DNA of 64,000 nt from Serratia entomophila (GCF_021462285.1 NZ_CP082787.1:1240001-1304000); one strand, 5' to 3'. Shown: positions 28,450 through 38,874, numbered from the stretch's first letter. The notes: generated by a model from the sequence alone, not told the origin. A program made the numbers and translations.

Positions 28450-29189
28450 TATTTACTCCCCATGTTGCCGGGCAACTGCACTTTCTTCTCAACCAGACGC
28501 ATAAACAGCATGATCACGGCGTTGATGCCGATATAGGCCAGCGTAATGGCGGTAAAGGACTCGTAGGCATGTGCGGAGTAGTCCAGCAGCTTGCCGGCCT
28601 GGGCGGCCATGTCCACCAACCCGATGGTGGAGGCGATGGCGGAGTTCTTGACCAGGTTGAGCATCTCCGAGGTCATTGGCGGCACTATCACCCGGTAGGC
28701 GTTGGGCAGCAGCACGTAGCGATAGGTTTGCGGCAGGGTCAGGCCCATCGCCAGCCCGGCGGCTTTCTGGCCGCGCGGCAGCGACTGGATGGCGGCGCGC
28801 ACCTGCTCGCACACGCGGGCGGCGGTAAACAGCCCGAGACACAGCATGGAGGAGACAAAGAACTGCACGTTGGGATCGAGCTCGGTTTTGAACCACATGC
28901 CGATACCGGCAGGCAGCAGCTCAGGGATCACCAGGTACCAGGTAAAGAACTGCACGATCAACGGCACGTTGCGGAACAGTTCAACGTAACAGGTGCCGAG
29001 GGTGGAAAGAAAACGGTTTGGCACGGTACGCAAGATACCGAACAGCGAACCGACAAAAAAAGCGATAATCCATGCACAGACGGAGAGGGCCACCGTGACC
29101 TGAAAGCCGGACCAAATCCAGCCGAGATAGGTGGTGTTCCCAAACGGGGCCTGCTGCAGGAAGATACCCCAGTTCCAATCTATTGACAT
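28449..29189 (-). CDS. gltJ: Glutamate/aspartate ABC permease GltJ
   Basis: 246 residues from [10 protein letters not shown] at 29189, the E. coli length; the 50 in-frame codons upstream cover the gltI-gltJ spacer. EAA-type loop [21 protein letters not shown]. Overlaps gltK by one base. Confidence 0.96.
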   Translation of the reverse strand: MSIDWNWGIFLQQAPFGNTTYLGWIWSGFQVTVALSVCAWIIAFFVGSLFGILRTVPNRFLSTLGTCYVELFRNVPLIVQFFTWYLVIPELLPAGIGMWFKTELDPNVQFFVSSMLCLGLFTAARVCEQVRAAIQSLPRGQKAAGLAMGLTLPQTYRYVLLPNAYRVIVPPMTSEMLNLVKNSAIASTIGLVDMAAQAGKLLDYSAHAYESFTAITLAYIGINAVIMLFMRLVEKKVQLPGNMGSK

Positions 29190-29311
29190 AACAAACTCCG
29201 TTAGGCGGGCGCAGAGCGCCGCTAAGATTGATGACTTTTCAGCGCCGATCGCCGCGCGGCCAGTCTGGCTGGCTTTTGTTTGCGGCTGTCGGTGATGCGC
29301 TCTCTGGGGAA

Positions 29312-29340
29312 AATGAGGGAGGGGAACGGCCCCCCTCATT
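29312..29340 (-). terminator. gltI-gltJ intergenic hairpin (possible SroC 3' end)
   Basis: AATGAGGG ... CCCTCATT with additional GC pairs inside, 65 nt past the gltI stop. On the minus strand the stem ends in CATTTTCCCC, a short T run. In E. coli and Salmonella this spacer yields the SroC RNA, an RNA sponge of GcvB, and a partial terminator sets a high gltI to gltJKL ratio. The SroC identity here is inferred from position. Confidence 0.55.
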
Positions 29341-29404
29341 CCTGTCTGTCCCAGCCATCAACAGGGCTGGTTTGGCCTGGCGGCCGCCCCAGCTCTCTTT
29401 CTAT

Positions 29405-30301
29405 TTAGTTCAGCGCCTTATCGTTAGGCTCTTTGAACAGCTGCTTCATGTCGTCGGACAGTTCGAAGTTCATGTTAAGGTTTTTCGGTGGGATAGGCTG
29501 TTTGAACCACTTATCAAACCATTTGGCCGCTTCGCCGGAGGTTTGGGCCTGAGCGATGGTGTCGTCGACCAGCTTCTTGAACTCAGGATCGTCTTTGCGC
29601 AGCATGCAGCCGTAAGCCTCTTTAGACTGCGGCGTGCCGAGGATTTCCCACTGATCCGGCTTCTTCGCCTTCGCGCGTTCGCCCGCCAACAGGGCGTCAT
29701 CCATCATAAAGGCCACCGCGCGGCCGCTTTCCAGGGTGCGGAAGGAGTCGCCGTGGTCTTTGGCGCTGATGATGCGCATGTTCATCTTGCCGCTGTCATT
29801 CAGTTTGTTCAGCAGCACTTCAGAGGTGGTGCCGGAGGTTACGACCACAGGTTTGCCGGCCAGATCTTTGAAATCTTTGATGTCCGAGCCTTTTTTCACC
29901 AGCAGGCGGGTACCGACCACGAAGATGGTATCGGAGAAGGCGGCCTGTTTCTGGCGTTCGAGGTTGTTGGTGGTGGAGCCGCACTCGAAGTCATAGGTGC
30001 CATTCTGCAGCAGCGGGATACGGTTCTGCGAGGTAATCGGCAGCATTTTCACCTGCAGGCCCGGCAGGTTCAGCTTTTTCTTAACTGCTTCAACGATTTG
30101 GTTAGAGTAATCCTGGGAGTAGCCCACCACTTTTTGCTGGTTGTCGTAGTAGGAAAAAGGCACTGACGATTCGCGGTGGCCGACAACGATCACGCCGTTG
30201 TCTTTGATTTTTTTCAGCGTACCGGTCAGTTCTTCCGCATGGGCTACGCTACTTGCCATACCGATCAGCAGTAACGATAACGCCAATTTACGCATTTGCA
30301 T
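29405..30301 (-). CDS. gltI: Glutamate/aspartate periplasmic binding protein GltI
   Basis: 298 residues. Signal peptide MQMRKLALSLLLIGMASSV ending at AHA/EE. Long blocks match E. coli GltI, e.g. VIVVGHRESSVPFSYYDN, CGSTTNNLERQKQAAFSD and KEPNDKALN. It delivers Glu/Asp to GltJK. The spacer of 215 nt and the hairpin before gltJ separate it from the permease genes, consistent with higher expression of the binding protein. Confidence 0.97.
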   Translation of the reverse strand: MQMRKLALSLLLIGMASSVAHAEELTGTLKKIKDNGVIVVGHRESSVPFSYYDNQQKVVGYSQDYSNQIVEAVKKKLNLPGLQVKMLPITSQNRIPLLQNGTYDFECGSTTNNLERQKQAAFSDTIFVVGTRLLVKKGSDIKDFKDLAGKPVVVTSGTTSEVLLNKLNDSGKMNMRIISAKDHGDSFRTLESGRAVAFMMDDALLAGERAKAKKPDQWEILGTPQSKEAYGCMLRKDDPEFKKLVDDTIAQAQTSGEAAKWFDKWFKQPIPPKNLNMNFELSDDMKQLFKEPNDKALN

Positions 30302-30653
30302 GGTCCAACTCCTTTGCTGTTGTGGTGGCTCTGACTAAAGAGCGTCAGGTTTAAAGCGACTATTTATTGCTCAAGTTATAAACATAGTCTGAGTACATAT
30401 GACCGTTAGAAAATAGCCGATTGTGAATACATTGAAACTAAAATGTTTCTTTTTTTGAGACGCCGCGCGCACCAAATTAATGCAATAAAACGGCGCTGCA
30501 CCCGCTTGGTGCGCCTGACGCTCCCGAATTGCGCACAAGTACGGCAAGGCGTCAGTAAAAGTAAATCGGCGGTTTAATAACGGAATAACTAAAGCAAGGA
30601 GCATGCCAGAAGCATTGATTTGGCAATGTTTTCAGCGAAGGAGGGGAAATGCA
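30302..30653. promoter_or_regulatory. gltI promoter and leader region
   Basis: About 350 bases between lnt and gltI with no convincing gene. The gltI promoter and 5' leader must lie in the AT-rich part near 30360-30400. A 77-codon minus-strand frame here has no recognised features. Toward lnt, the only structure seen is the lnt terminator. Confidence 0.45.
30317..30324 (-). promoter_or_regulatory. Candidate GcvB sRNA target in the gltI leader
   Basis: On the minus strand CACAACAG lies within CCACAACAGCAAAGGAG, directly overlapping the gltI ribosome-binding region. The known GcvB target motif is CACAACAY, bound by its G/U-rich R1 region, and gltI is an established GcvB target in Salmonella. 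The last base differs (G for Y). Confidence 0.6.
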
Positions 30654-30678
30654 GAGGCGCAGCCGGCGGCTGCGCCTC
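30654..30678 (-). terminator. Terminator-like hairpin after lnt
   Basis: GAGGCGCAGCC-GGC-GGCTGCGCCTC, a perfect 11-bp stem just past the lnt stop; TGCATTTCC follows on the minus strand. Confidence 0.65.
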
Positions 30679-30684
30679 CGGGGG

Positions 30685-32214
30685 CTATTTGCGGCGCAGG
30701 CCCAGCGTCAATGCCCAACCGCCGAGCAGCAGGGTGATGACCCACAGCGGTACGGCGCCAAAGCGAGCGTAAGGCGTTACGCCGGTGGTCGGCGTGATGT
30801 TCACTTCCAGCACGCGGCGGGTGAACTGCGGGATCTCGGCGATCACCTCACCGTTGGCGTCCACCGCGGCGGTGACGCCGTTGTTGGTGCTGCGCAACAG
30901 CGGGCGGCCCAGTTCCAGCGCACGCATGCGCGCCATCTGGAAGTGCTGCCATGGGCCGATGGAGTGGCCGAACCAGGCGTCGTTGGAGATGGTCAGCAGG
31001 AAATTGGTGTCCGGCCGGAAGTTGTCGCGCACCTGCTGGCCCAGCACTATTTCATAGCAGATGGCGGCCGTCAGGTTGTATCCCCGCACGCTCAGCTGTG
31101 GCTGCACGTAATCGCCGCGGCTGAAACCGGACATCGGCAGGTTGAAGAACGGCGCCAGCGGGCGCAGCAGGGTTCCCAGCGGCACGAACTCGCCGAACGG
31201 CACCAGATGGTGTTTGTTGTAGCGGTCTTTGGCCGGGTAGCTGTAAGGCGTCGGCTCACCCAGCACGATGGCGCTATTGTATTCCTGCACGCCCTGCGGC
31301 GTGGCGCGCGCGTCGACAATGCCGGTGATCAGGCTGCTGTTCTTGGCGCGCATCAGGTCATCCATCATGGTCAGGAAGCCGTTCTGACGAGGTTCAAAGT
31401 CCGGAATGGCGGACTCCGGCCAGATGATGATCGGCGCTTTGCCCATATAGGGGCGGGTTTCGTCCAGATAGGTCTGCAGCGTGCTGAGTAGAATGCTCGG
31501 ATCCCACTTCATCGACTGGGCGATGTTGCCTTGCACCATGGCGACATTCACCGCCTTCTCTGGCTGCGGAGTGAACCAGTGCAGCTGGCGCAGCGGCCAC
31601 GGCAGCAACAGCAGCGCGGCGGCAATCACCGCCGGCGCAACGCGGCGCTCATTGATGGCGTACACCAGCAGGCCGGCGATCGCCATCAGCATGAAGGTGA
31701 TGGCGTCGACGCCCAGCAGCGGCGCCACGCCCTTCAGCGGGCCGTTAATCTGGCTGTAGCCGAACTGCAGCCACGGGAAACCGGTCAGCACCCAGCCGCG
31801 CAGGAATTCGGTCACCTGCCACAGCGCCGGCGCGGCGATAGCCAGCCGCCACCAGCTGGTGGCCGGCCAGATGCGCGTCAGCAGCCCGGCGAACAGCCCG
31901 GTATACAGCGACAGATAGGCGGCGAGCAGCGCCACCAGGAAGATATTGACGGCGAACGGCATGCCGCCGAAATCAGCGATGCTGACGTATACCCAGTTGA
32001 CGCCGGTGCCGAACAGCCCAAGCCCCCAGCAGAAGCCGAGCAGGGCGGATTGTTTGGCGGTGCGATTGAGCGTTACGGCCAGCAGGCCAAACAGGGAGAC
32101 AATGGCCGCAGGCCACACATCGTAAGGGGAAAACGCCAGCGTTCCGCTGGCGCCAGACAACAGCGCCAGCAGGGCGCGAACCCGCTGGCGTTCAAGTAGT
32201 GGGGCTTTAGCCAT
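30685..32214 (-). CDS. lnt: Apolipoprotein N-acyltransferase Lnt
   Basis: 509 residues (E. coli: 512). An N-terminal set of about seven membrane spans is followed by a periplasmic nitrilase domain with the triad Glu in WPESAIP, Lys in [11 protein letters not shown] and Cys in [10 protein letters not shown]. It adds the third acyl chain to lipoproteins. It lies 7 nt after corC. Confidence 0.97.
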   Translation of the reverse strand: MAKAPLLERQRVRALLALLSGASGTLAFSPYDVWPAAIVSLFGLLAVTLNRTAKQSALLGFCWGLGLFGTGVNWVYVSIADFGGMPFAVNIFLVALLAAYLSLYTGLFAGLLTRIWPATSWWRLAIAAPALWQVTEFLRGWVLTGFPWLQFGYSQINGPLKGVAPLLGVDAITFMLMAIAGLLVYAINERRVAPAVIAAALLLLPWPLRQLHWFTPQPEKAVNVAMVQGNIAQSMKWDPSILLSTLQTYLDETRPYMGKAPIIIWPESAIPDFEPRQNGFLTMMDDLMRAKNSSLITGIVDARATPQGVQEYNSAIVLGEPTPYSYPAKDRYNKHHLVPFGEFVPLGTLLRPLAPFFNLPMSGFSRGDYVQPQLSVRGYNLTAAICYEIVLGQQVRDNFRPDTNFLLTISNDAWFGHSIGPWQHFQMARMRALELGRPLLRSTNNGVTAAVDANGEVIAEIPQFTRRVLEVNITPTTGVTPYARFGAVPLWVITLLLGGWALTLGLRRK

Positions 32215-32221
32215 GTTGGAT

Positions 32222-33100
32222 TTAGTCTTCCAGTTTCGGTGGCGGAGAATCGTCCGGAATTTTTACATGAACCTGGATAATACGTCGACTGTCGGCCATC
32301 GCAACTTTAAATAGGTAACCTTCGATTTCAATGGTTTCCCCGCGCGCAGGCAGGTGGCCGAAGGCCTGCATCACCAGCCCGCCGATGGTGTCGACCTCGT
32401 CGTCGCTGAAGTGGGTGCCGAAGGTTTCGTTGAAGTCTTCGATCGGCGCCAGTGCGCGCACGGTGTACATGTGGCGGCTGAGCTGGCGGATATCCAGATC
32501 TTCTTCGTCGTCGTACTCGTCTTCTATTTCGCCGACGATCAGCTCCAGAATGTCTTCGATAGTGACCAGGCCGGATACGCCGCCGAATTCGTCAATGACA
32601 ATCGCCATGTGATAACGCTGGGAGCGGAACTCTTTCAGCATCCGGTCGACCCGCTTGCTTTCCGGCACCACCACCGCGGTGCGCAGCACCTTGTCGATGC
32701 TGAACGGCTCGGAGTCTGCGCGCATGAACGGCAGCAGGTCCTTGGCCATCAGGATGCCTTCGATGTGATCTTTGTCTTCGCTGATCACCGGGAAGCGCGA
32801 GTGGGCGGATTCGATAATCACGTCCAGGCACTCTTCCAGCGTCTGGTTGCGCTTGAGCGTCACCATCTGGGAGCGCGGGATCATGATGTCGCGCACGCGC
32901 TGCTCGGCGATATCCATCACGCCTTCCAGCATGTCGCGGGTATCGGGATCGATCAGGTCGTTTTGCTCGGAATCACGGATCAGCTCTACCAGATCGCCAC
33001 GGTTTTTGGGTTCGCCGTGGAACAGCTGGTTAAGGATAAGAGTAAAGAACCCCTTCTTGGGACTGGGGCTGTCATTGCTTGATGAATGGTCGTCGCTCAT
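32222..33100 (-). CDS. corC: CBS-domain protein CorC (YbeX)
   Basis: 292 residues, the E. coli length. Paired CBS domains ([42 protein letters not shown]) are followed by the CorC/HlyC C-terminal domain ([23 protein letters not shown], as recognised). Linked in E. coli to magnesium/cobalt efflux and, more recently, to ribosome homeostasis together with YbeY and YbeZ, its upstream neighbours here. Confidence 0.95.
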   Translation of the reverse strand: MSDDHSSSNDSPSPKKGFFTLILNQLFHGEPKNRGDLVELIRDSEQNDLIDPDTRDMLEGVMDIAEQRVRDIMIPRSQMVTLKRNQTLEECLDVIIESAHSRFPVISEDKDHIEGILMAKDLLPFMRADSEPFSIDKVLRTAVVVPESKRVDRMLKEFRSQRYHMAIVIDEFGGVSGLVTIEDILELIVGEIEDEYDDEEDLDIRQLSRHMYTVRALAPIEDFNETFGTHFSDDEVDTIGGLVMQAFGHLPARGETIEIEGYLFKVAMADSRRIIQVHVKIPDDSPPPKLED

Positions 33101-33185
33101 GGCGTTTTAGTTAATGTCACTCATGTCAGAGTTAAGGGGCGTCGGCGACAGCCCCGCAAGGGGGCTGTGAGGTAAACGGCCGACG

Positions 33186-33659
33186 TCAGACGGGGTCTTT
33201 TTCCGCCAGGTACGGATCGGGGTAACCCAGTCCGTGCATGATTTCGGTTTCCAAAGACTCCATTTCTTCGGCTTCATCGTCTTCGATGTGGTCATACCCT
33301 AACAGATGAAGACTGCCATGGACAACCATATGCGCCCAGTGGGCCTCCAGCGTCTTGCCCTGTTCGGCGGCTTCCTGTTCAACCACCTGGCGGCAGATGA
33401 TCAGATCGCCGAGCAGCGGCAGCTCGATGCCCGGCGGGGCTTCGAACGGGAAGGACAATACGTTGGTCGGTTTGTCCTTCCCGCGGTAGGTCAAATTCAG
33501 TTCGTTGCTTTCCGCTTCGTCCACCAGGCGCACCGTCACTTCGGCCTCTTCCTGGAATTGCGGCAGCACGCCTTCCAGCCAGCGCTGGAAGGTGGCTTCT
33601 GCCGGCAGGCCGTTGCTGTCTTCACAGGCAATCTGCAAATCCAAAATCACCTGGCTCAT
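33186..33659 (-). CDS. ybeY: Endoribonuclease YbeY
   Basis: 157 residues. The metal-binding signature H-x3-H-x5-H is [11 protein letters not shown]. It takes part in 16S rRNA 3'-end maturation and late 70S quality control. It overlaps ybeZ by 4 nt. Confidence 0.96.
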   Translation of the reverse strand: MSQVILDLQIACEDSNGLPAEATFQRWLEGVLPQFQEEAEVTVRLVDEAESNELNLTYRGKDKPTNVLSFPFEAPPGIELPLLGDLIICRQVVEQEAAEQGKTLEAHWAHMVVHGSLHLLGYDHIEDDEAEEMESLETEIMHGLGYPDPYLAEKDPV

Positions 33660-34711
33660 GGTGTCTCCTGCTCGGAGGCGAGGTTCGCCTCGCGTTTACG
33701 TTGTTCGGCAATCGCGTCTTTGCGTTTCTGCTCGGCGGCTTCCCAGGCTTCATAGGCGATAACCACGCGGGCCACCACCGGGTGGCGCACCACGTCTTCG
33801 CTGTGGAAGAAGTTGAAGCTCAGCTCTTCCACGTCCGACAGCACTTCCACCGCGTGGCGCAGGCCGGATTTTTGGTTGCGCGGCAGGTCGATTTGGGTCA
33901 CGTCGCCGGTGATCACCGCTTTCGAATTGAAGCCGATGCGCGTCAGGAACATCTTCATCTGTTCGATGGTGGTGTTCTGGCTTTCGTCCAGAATGATAAA
34001 GGCGTCGTTCAGCGTGCGGCCGCGCATATAGGCCAGCGGCGCAACCTCGATCACGTTGCGTTCAATCAGCTTCTCTACGCGCTCGAAGCCCAGCATTTCG
34101 AACAGGGCGTCGTACAGCGGGCGCAGATAAGGGTCAACCTTCTGGCTCAGATCGCCGGGCAGGAAACCGAGCTTCTCGCCGGCTTCCACCGCGGGGCGGG
34201 TCAGCAGAATACGGCGGATTTCCTGGCGCTCCAGCGCGTCTACCGCAGCGGCGACCGCCAGATAGGTTTTGCCGGTACCGGCCGGGCCGATGCCGAAGGT
34301 AATGTCATGGTCGAGAATATTGGCGATGTACTGCGCCTGGTTCGGCGTGCGCGGCTTCACCATGCCGCGCTTGGTTTTGATGGTCACCGCTTTGCCGTAG
34401 TCCGGCACGCTTTCGGCGACCTGTTCCAATACCCGGCTTTCTTTGATTGCCAGGTGGATTTGCTCCGGATCGATATCCGGGATCACGCCGCGGATCGGCG
34501 CGGTATCCACGTACAGATGGCGCAGGATATCGGCGGCGGCGACCACGCACGGGTTCTTGCCGACCAGCTTGAAACGGTTGTCGCGGCGGTTGATTTCGAT
34601 ACCCAACCGGCGCTCGAGCTGTTTGATGTTGTCATCAAACGGGCCGCACAGGCTGAGCAAGCGCTTATTGTCTGCGGGCTCTAACAAAATTTCTTGTGTT
34701 GCGACGTTCAA
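33656..34711 (-). CDS. ybeZ: PhoH-like ATPase YbeZ
   Basis: 351 residues. Walker [10 protein letters not shown] and Walker [13 protein letters not shown]. An N-terminal KH-like part precedes the PhoH domain. Partner of YbeY in RNA metabolism. The start at 34711 follows a short AT-rich stretch with GAGGAA. Confidence 0.95.
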   Translation of the reverse strand: MNVATQEILLEPADNKRLLSLCGPFDDNIKQLERRLGIEINRRDNRFKLVGKNPCVVAAADILRHLYVDTAPIRGVIPDIDPEQIHLAIKESRVLEQVAESVPDYGKAVTIKTKRGMVKPRTPNQAQYIANILDHDITFGIGPAGTGKTYLAVAAAVDALERQEIRRILLTRPAVEAGEKLGFLPGDLSQKVDPYLRPLYDALFEMLGFERVEKLIERNVIEVAPLAYMRGRTLNDAFIILDESQNTTIEQMKMFLTRIGFNSKAVITGDVTQIDLPRNQKSGLRHAVEVLSDVEELSFNFFHSEDVVRHPVVARVVIAYEAWEAAEQKRKDAIAEQRKREANLASEQETP

Positions 34712-34753
34712 ACTATTCCTCTAGGTCACATCGGGCCTGGTTGGTGTCACATA

Positions 34754-34781
34754 GATCCCCGTTATATTTCAAGCATGCAAG
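34754..34781 (-). repeat. Dispersed intergenic repeat, copy in the yjdM-ybeZ gap
   Basis: CCCCGTTATATTTCAAGCAT on the plus strand is the inverse orientation of the element seen at 59332-59357 (whose reverse complement reads ACCCGTCACACTTCAAGCTG). It lies in a 272-base gap that otherwise shows only a possible ybeZ promoter. The motif is a common intergenic repeat in Serratia and Yersinia. Confidence 0.55.
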
Positions 34782-34983
34782 TAACAACGCTGCAGCCCGA
34801 AATCCCCGGGGATGCTGTTATCGGGTCAGGGCAAACCTGAGTTCTCTATCCTGAATTATTCATGGTGCGCCGCACTGGCGCAAGTTTACCCATGATCTAT
34901 CTGTGCGCCGAGGGCGTAATTCAAGGCCGGAGAAGGAAAAAACGCGGCCGGCCGAGCCGCGTCATCGTAGGGAAAGCGGGGGA

Positions 34984-35319
34984 TCAGTTCTTCTTCACAA
35001 ACTCGGACTTCAGCTTCATCGGGCCGAAACCGTCGATTTTGCAATCGATGTTGTGATCGCCTTCCACCAGACGGATGTTCTTCACCTTGGTGCCGATTTT
35101 CAGCATCGAAGAGCTGCCCTTGACCTTCAGGTCTTTGACTACGGTCACCGCGTCGCCGTCCGCCAGCAGGTTGCCGTTGGCGTCTTTGACAATCAGCGCG
35201 TCTGCCTCTTCCGCCGGCGTGCTGTCGCTCCATTCGTGGGCGCATTCAGGGCAGACGAACATCGCGTTGTCTTGATAGGTGTATTCGGAATTGCACTTCG
35301 GGCAGTGTGGCATTTGCAT
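34984..35319 (-). CDS. yjdM: Zinc-ribbon protein YjdM (PhnA family)
   Basis: 111 residues (E. coli: 111). N-terminal zinc ribbon CPKC ... CPEC, then an SH3-like domain with [20 protein letters not shown] and the ending [10 protein letters not shown]. Despite the PhnA name, it is not required for phosphonate use in E. coli. In E. coli it maps far away, next to the phn operon; here it sits between ybeZ and miaB. Confidence 0.94.
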   Translation of the reverse strand: MQMPHCPKCNSEYTYQDNAMFVCPECAHEWSDSTPAEEADALIVKDANGNLLADGDAVTVVKDLKVKGSSSMLKIGTKVKNIRLVEGDHNIDCKIDGFGPMKLKSEFVKKN

Positions 35320-35520
35320 GTTATGTCGCCTCTATAATGAAAAAACAAAAAAAGAAAATCACCGAGCGCGGGCGCCCGGTGGAGAAAAAGGTTTTTGTGC
35401 TGGATGTCATCCCAAAATAATTGGCGTTGCATCACAACAAAACCAACGGTTTGTTGAACAGCGCTTGCGCTGGCCCCAACGGGGCGAGGCTTTGCCGAGT
35501 AACGCGGCAAGAACGCGAGT

Positions 35521-35596
35521 CCCCAGGAACTTAGTAAACTAGGTGACTGGGGTGAACGTGCGCGGCCAGCACAGATGCAGCTTCAAGTAGGAAGGG
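35521..35596 (-). repeat. Dispersed repeat with hairpin, overlapping the 3' end of miaB
   Basis: CCCCAG ... CTGGGG (35521-35552) encloses CTTAGTAAACTAGG, giving a hairpin, and is followed by the shared motif GATGCAGCTTCAAG (35574-35587). The element matches the copy at 59332-59357. The reverse-strand TGA of miaB lies inside it. Confidence 0.65.
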
Positions 35597-37019
35597 AGGG
35601 CTGGTAAATGCCGACGCCCAGCGCGTTCTCTTTGCGGGTACGGGCGATCACCGACTGCGGGGATTCATGTACGCGCAGATCCATCTGCTGTTCGGTGCGG
35701 ACCACTGCGCCGCGCAGCGAGTTGGTCAGCACTTCGGTAATTTCCACATCGACGAACTGGCCGATCATGTCCGGCGTGCCTTCGAAGTTCACCATGCGGT
35801 TGCATTCGGTGCGGCCGGCCAATTCCATCACGCTCTTGCGCGAGGTGCCCTCCACCAGAATGCGTTGCACGGTGCCCAGCATGCGGCGGCTGAACTGCTG
35901 CACCTGCTGATTGATGCGGTCCTGCAGGATATACAGCCGCTGTTTTTTCTCTTCTTCGCCGACGTCGTCCACCATATCGGCCGCCGGCGTGCCCGGCCGC
36001 GACGAATAGATAAAGCTGAAGCTGGCGTCGAAGTTGACTTCGGCGATCAGGTTCATGGTCTGCTCGAAGTCGGCCTGGGTTTCGCCCGGGAAGCCGATGA
36101 TGAAGTCAGAGCTGAGCTGAATGTTCGGCCGCGCCTTGCGCAGCTTGCGAATGATAGCCTTGTATTCCAGCGCGGTGTGCGCGCGCTTCATCATGGTCAG
36201 GATGCGGTCGGAGCCGCTCTGCACCGGCAAATGCAGGAAGCTGACCAGCTCCGGCGTATCTTCATACACCGCGATGATGTCGTCGCTGAATTCGATCGGG
36301 TGGCTGGTGGTGAAGCGGATGCGGTCGATGCCGTCGATGGCCGCCACCAGGCGCAGCAGTTCGGCGAACGAGCAAATGTCGCCATCGTAGGTGGCGCCGC
36401 GGTAGGCGTTGACGTTCTGGCCGAGCAGGTTCACCTCGCGCACGCCCTGCGCCGCCAATTGGGCGATTTCGAACAGCACGTCGTCGCTCGGGCGGCTCAC
36501 CTCTTCGCCGCGGGTGTAAGGCACCACGCAGAAGGTGCAGTATTTGTTGCAGCCTTCCATGATGGAAACGAAGGCGGTCGGGCCTTCGGCGCGCGGCTCC
36601 GGCAGACGGTCGAATTTCTCGATTTCCGGGAAGCTGATGTCGACCACCGGGCTGCGGGTGCCCTGCACGTGGTTGATCATCTCCGGCAGGCGGTGCAGGG
36701 TCTGCGGGCCGAACACCATGTCGACGCAGGGCGCACGGGTGCGGATCAGGTCACCTTCCTGAGAGGCGACGCAGCCGCCCACGCCGATGATCAGCGCCGG
36801 GTTTTTCTCTTTCAGCAATCTCCAACGCCCCAGCATGGCGAAAACTTTTTCCTGCGCCTTTTCACGAATCGAGCAGGTGTTCAGCAGCAGCACGTCCGCT
36901 TCCTCGGCGTTTTCGGTCCACTCGAAGCCGTGCGTGCTGTTCAACAGGTCGGCCATTTTTGATGAATCGTATTCATTCATCTGGCAGCCCCAGGTTTTGA
37001 TATGTAGTTTTTTCGTCAT
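35583..37019 (-). CDS. miaB: tRNA-2-methylthio-N6-dimethylallyladenosine synthase MiaB
   Basis: 478 residues (E. coli: 474). UPF0004 N-terminal domain with conserved Cys ([27 protein letters not shown]), radical-SAM motif CNKYCTFC, and a C-terminal TRAM domain. It methylthiolates i6A37 of tRNAs reading UNN codons. The natural end is GVGIYQP, as in E. coli; four more residues (SLPT) and the stop codon come from a repeat element at 35574-35596. Confidence 0.96.
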   Translation of the reverse strand: MTKKLHIKTWGCQMNEYDSSKMADLLNSTHGFEWTENAEEADVLLLNTCSIREKAQEKVFAMLGRWRLLKEKNPALIIGVGGCVASQEGDLIRTRAPCVDMVFGPQTLHRLPEMINHVQGTRSPVVDISFPEIEKFDRLPEPRAEGPTAFVSIMEGCNKYCTFCVVPYTRGEEVSRPSDDVLFEIAQLAAQGVREVNLLGQNVNAYRGATYDGDICSFAELLRLVAAIDGIDRIRFTTSHPIEFSDDIIAVYEDTPELVSFLHLPVQSGSDRILTMMKRAHTALEYKAIIRKLRKARPNIQLSSDFIIGFPGETQADFEQTMNLIAEVNFDASFSFIYSSRPGTPAADMVDDVGEEEKKQRLYILQDRINQQVQQFSRRMLGTVQRILVEGTSRKSVMELAGRTECNRMVNFEGTPDMIGQFVDVEITEVLTNSLRGAVVRTEQQMDLRVHESPQSVIARTRKENALGVGIYQPSLPT

Positions 37020-37215
37020 TGACTTGCCATTACTCAGTGCGGAGCGAAAGTTGCGTTACGCGACATGCAGGACGCGTATTGTAATCATTTGGCGCCGTTG
37101 TGACCAGCGCGGGGAAAACGGCATGCGACCTGAAGCCGAATTAAAAATCCGGTACACTGCTGAAAACGCCATGCCGGGTGGAATGGCGACAATTAACAAA
37201 GAAAACATAGCCAAT

Positions 37216-38397
37216 ATGAAGACATCTCAAAAACGGTATGACGCAGTGGTGGTGGGCGGCGGCATGGTCGGCGCGGCGGCGGCGCTGGGGCTGGCGCAGG
37301 CGGGCTGGTCGGTGGCGCTGCTGGAGCACCAGGCGCCGCAGGCGTTCGAGGCGCAAAGCCCGCCGGATCTGCGCATCTCCGCCATCGGCTGTACCTCGGT
37401 CGGGCTATTGAAACAGCTGGGGGCCTGGCAGGCGGTGCTGGCGATGCGCTGCGCGCCGTACCGTCGGCTGGAAACCTGGGAGTGGGAGTCGTCGCGCGTG
37501 GCGTTCGACGCGGCGTCGCTCGGCCTGCCGGAATTGGGATTTATGGTGGAGAACCGCATTCTGCAGTTGGCGCTGTGGCAGCGGCTGGAGCAGTGCCCCA
37601 ATCTGGCGCTCTGCTGCCCCGCCAGGCTGCAATCGCTGCAGCGGGTGGGCGAACATTGGCAGCTGACGCTCGACGGCGCAGAGACGCTTGAAGCGCGCCT
37701 GGTTGTTGGTGCCGACGGCGCGCAGTCGCAGGTGCGCAACCTGGCGGGCATCGGCACCAACGGCTGGCATTACCGTCAGTCGTGCATGCTGATTACCGTG
37801 GAAACCGGCGAGCCGCAGCAGGACGTTACCTGGCAGCGGTTTTTCCCGTCGGGGCCGCGCGCATTCCTGCCGCTGTACGATCGGTGGGCCTCGCTGGTGT
37901 GGTACGACAGCCCGCAGCGCATTCGCCAGCTGCAGGCGATGCCGCCGGCGCAGTTGGAGCGTGAAATCGCTGCGGCGTTTCCGGCGCGTTTGGGTAGGGT
38001 CAAGGTGCACGCCGCCGGATCCTTCCCGCTGGCGCGCCGCCATGCGCAGCGCTACGTGTTGCCGGGGTTGGCGTTGGTGGGCGATGCGGCGCATACCATC
38101 AACCCGCTGGCCGGGCAGGGCGTCAACCTGGGCTATCGCGACGTGGACGCCTTGCTGAACCTGTTGAGCGAGGCGCGGGAGCAGGGGGAAGACTGGAGCA
38201 GCGAAGCGGTACTGATGCGCTATCAGCGCCGCCGCCGCACCGATAATTTGCTGATGCAGAGCGGCATGGATCTGTTCTACACCGCCTTCAGCAATAATCT
38301 GGCGCCGTTGAGCGTGGCGCGCAACCTGGCGCTGATGGCGGCGCAGCGGGCCGGTAAGCTCAAGGAGCATGCGTTGAAATACGCGCTGGGCCTATAA
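37216..38397 (+). CDS. ubiF: 3-demethoxyubiquinol 3-hydroxylase UbiF
   Basis: 393 residues from the ATG at 37216, chosen because the FAD-binding DAVVVGGGMVGAAAALGLAQ then begins 8 residues in, as in E. coli UbiF (391). Other motifs: VVGADGAQSQVR and the NAD(P)/FAD motif LVGDAAHTINPLAGQGVNLG. It carries out the last hydroxylation of the ubiquinone ring. An in-frame ATG at 37183 would add 11 residues. Divergent from miaB as in E. coli. Confidence 0.94.
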   Translation: MKTSQKRYDAVVVGGGMVGAAAALGLAQAGWSVALLEHQAPQAFEAQSPPDLRISAIGCTSVGLLKQLGAWQAVLAMRCAPYRRLETWEWESSRVAFDAASLGLPELGFMVENRILQLALWQRLEQCPNLALCCPARLQSLQRVGEHWQLTLDGAETLEARLVVGADGAQSQVRNLAGIGTNGWHYRQSCMLITVETGEPQQDVTWQRFFPSGPRAFLPLYDRWASLVWYDSPQRIRQLQAMPPAQLEREIAAAFPARLGRVKVHAAGSFPLARRHAQRYVLPGLALVGDAAHTINPLAGQGVNLGYRDVDALLNLLSEAREQGEDWSSEAVLMRYQRRRRTDNLLMQSGMDLFYTAFSNNLAPLSVARNLALMAAQRAGKLKEHALKYALGL

Positions 38398-38403
38398 CGA
38401 AAA

Positions 38404-38426
38404 CGGGTTCAGCCTGGCTGAACCCG
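38404..38426 (+). terminator. Hairpin after ubiF
   Basis: CGGGTTCAGCC-T-GGCTGAACCCG, a perfect inverted repeat directly after the ubiF stop and lacking a T tract. It probably protects or ends the ubiF mRNA together with the terminator at 38452. Confidence 0.5.
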
Positions 38427-38451
38427 ATAACCTTGCCGAATAGCGCATAGC

Positions 38452-38477
38452 AAAAAGCCCGCCGAAGCGGGCTTTTC
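38452..38477. terminator. Bidirectional terminator, tRNA operon / ubiF
   Basis: AAAAAGCCCGC-CGAA-GCGGGCTTTT: stem with A and T runs on both sides, just past the last tRNA of the minus-strand operon and past ubiF on the plus strand. Confidence 0.92.
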
Positions 38478-38483
38478 TAAATA

Positions 38484-38558
38484 TGGCTGGGGTGCCAGGA
38501 TTCGAACCTGGGTATGCTGGTATCAGAAACCAGAGCCTTACCGCTTGGCGACACCCCA
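38484..38558 (-). tRNA. tRNA-Gln (CTG anticodon)
   Basis: 75 nt with encoded CCA. Acceptor TGGGGTG/CACCCCA, T arm CCAGGTTCGAATCCTGG, anticodon arm CTGGT-TTCTGAT-ACCAG with anticodon CTG, which reads CAG. Last gene of the operon. Confidence 0.97.
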
Positions 38559-38563
38559 ATAGT

Positions 38564-38640
38564 TGGTGGCTACGACGGGATTTGAACCTGTGACCCCATC
38601 ATTATGAGTGATGTGCTCTAACCAGCTGAGCTACGTAGCC
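38564..38640 (-). tRNA. tRNA-Met (CAT, elongator)
   Basis: 77 nt with CCA. Acceptor GGCTACG/CGTAGCC and anticodon loop CTCATAA with anticodon CAT. The acceptor pairs 1-72 (G-C), so it is elongator rather than initiator type. The T loop reads TTCAAAT, one base different from the other tRNA-Met copy. Confidence 0.97.
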
Positions 38641-38681
38641 GATGTTACTATCTACTTATTTGATCTGCAAGCAGTTTGTTA

Positions 38682-38756
38682 TGGCTGGGGTACCTGGATT
38701 CGAACCAGGGAATGCCGGTATCAAAAACCGGTGCCTTACCGCTTGGCGATACCCCA
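38682..38756 (-). tRNA. tRNA-Gln (TTG anticodon), copy 1
   Basis: 75 nt with CCA. Anticodon arm CCGGT-TTTTGAT-ACCGG gives anticodon TTG, which reads CAA. Identical to the copy at 38800-38874. Confidence 0.97.
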
Positions 38757-38799
38757 CCTGCTAACACATCTTATGTTGAAACCCCTTCCCGAAGGAATA

Positions 38800-38874
38800 T
38801 GGCTGGGGTACCTGGATTCGAACCAGGGAATGCCGGTATCAAAAACCGGTGCCTTACCGCTTGGCGATACCCCA
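38800..38874 (-). tRNA. tRNA-Gln (TTG anticodon), copy 2
   Basis: 75 nt with CCA and the same sequence as the copy at 38682-38756; the two are separated by a 43-bp spacer. Confidence 0.97.

Noticed and set aside
30371..30604. A 77-codon minus-strand frame upstream of gltI
   Set aside because: No ribosome-binding site, no conserved features, and it lies over the likely gltI promoter and leader.
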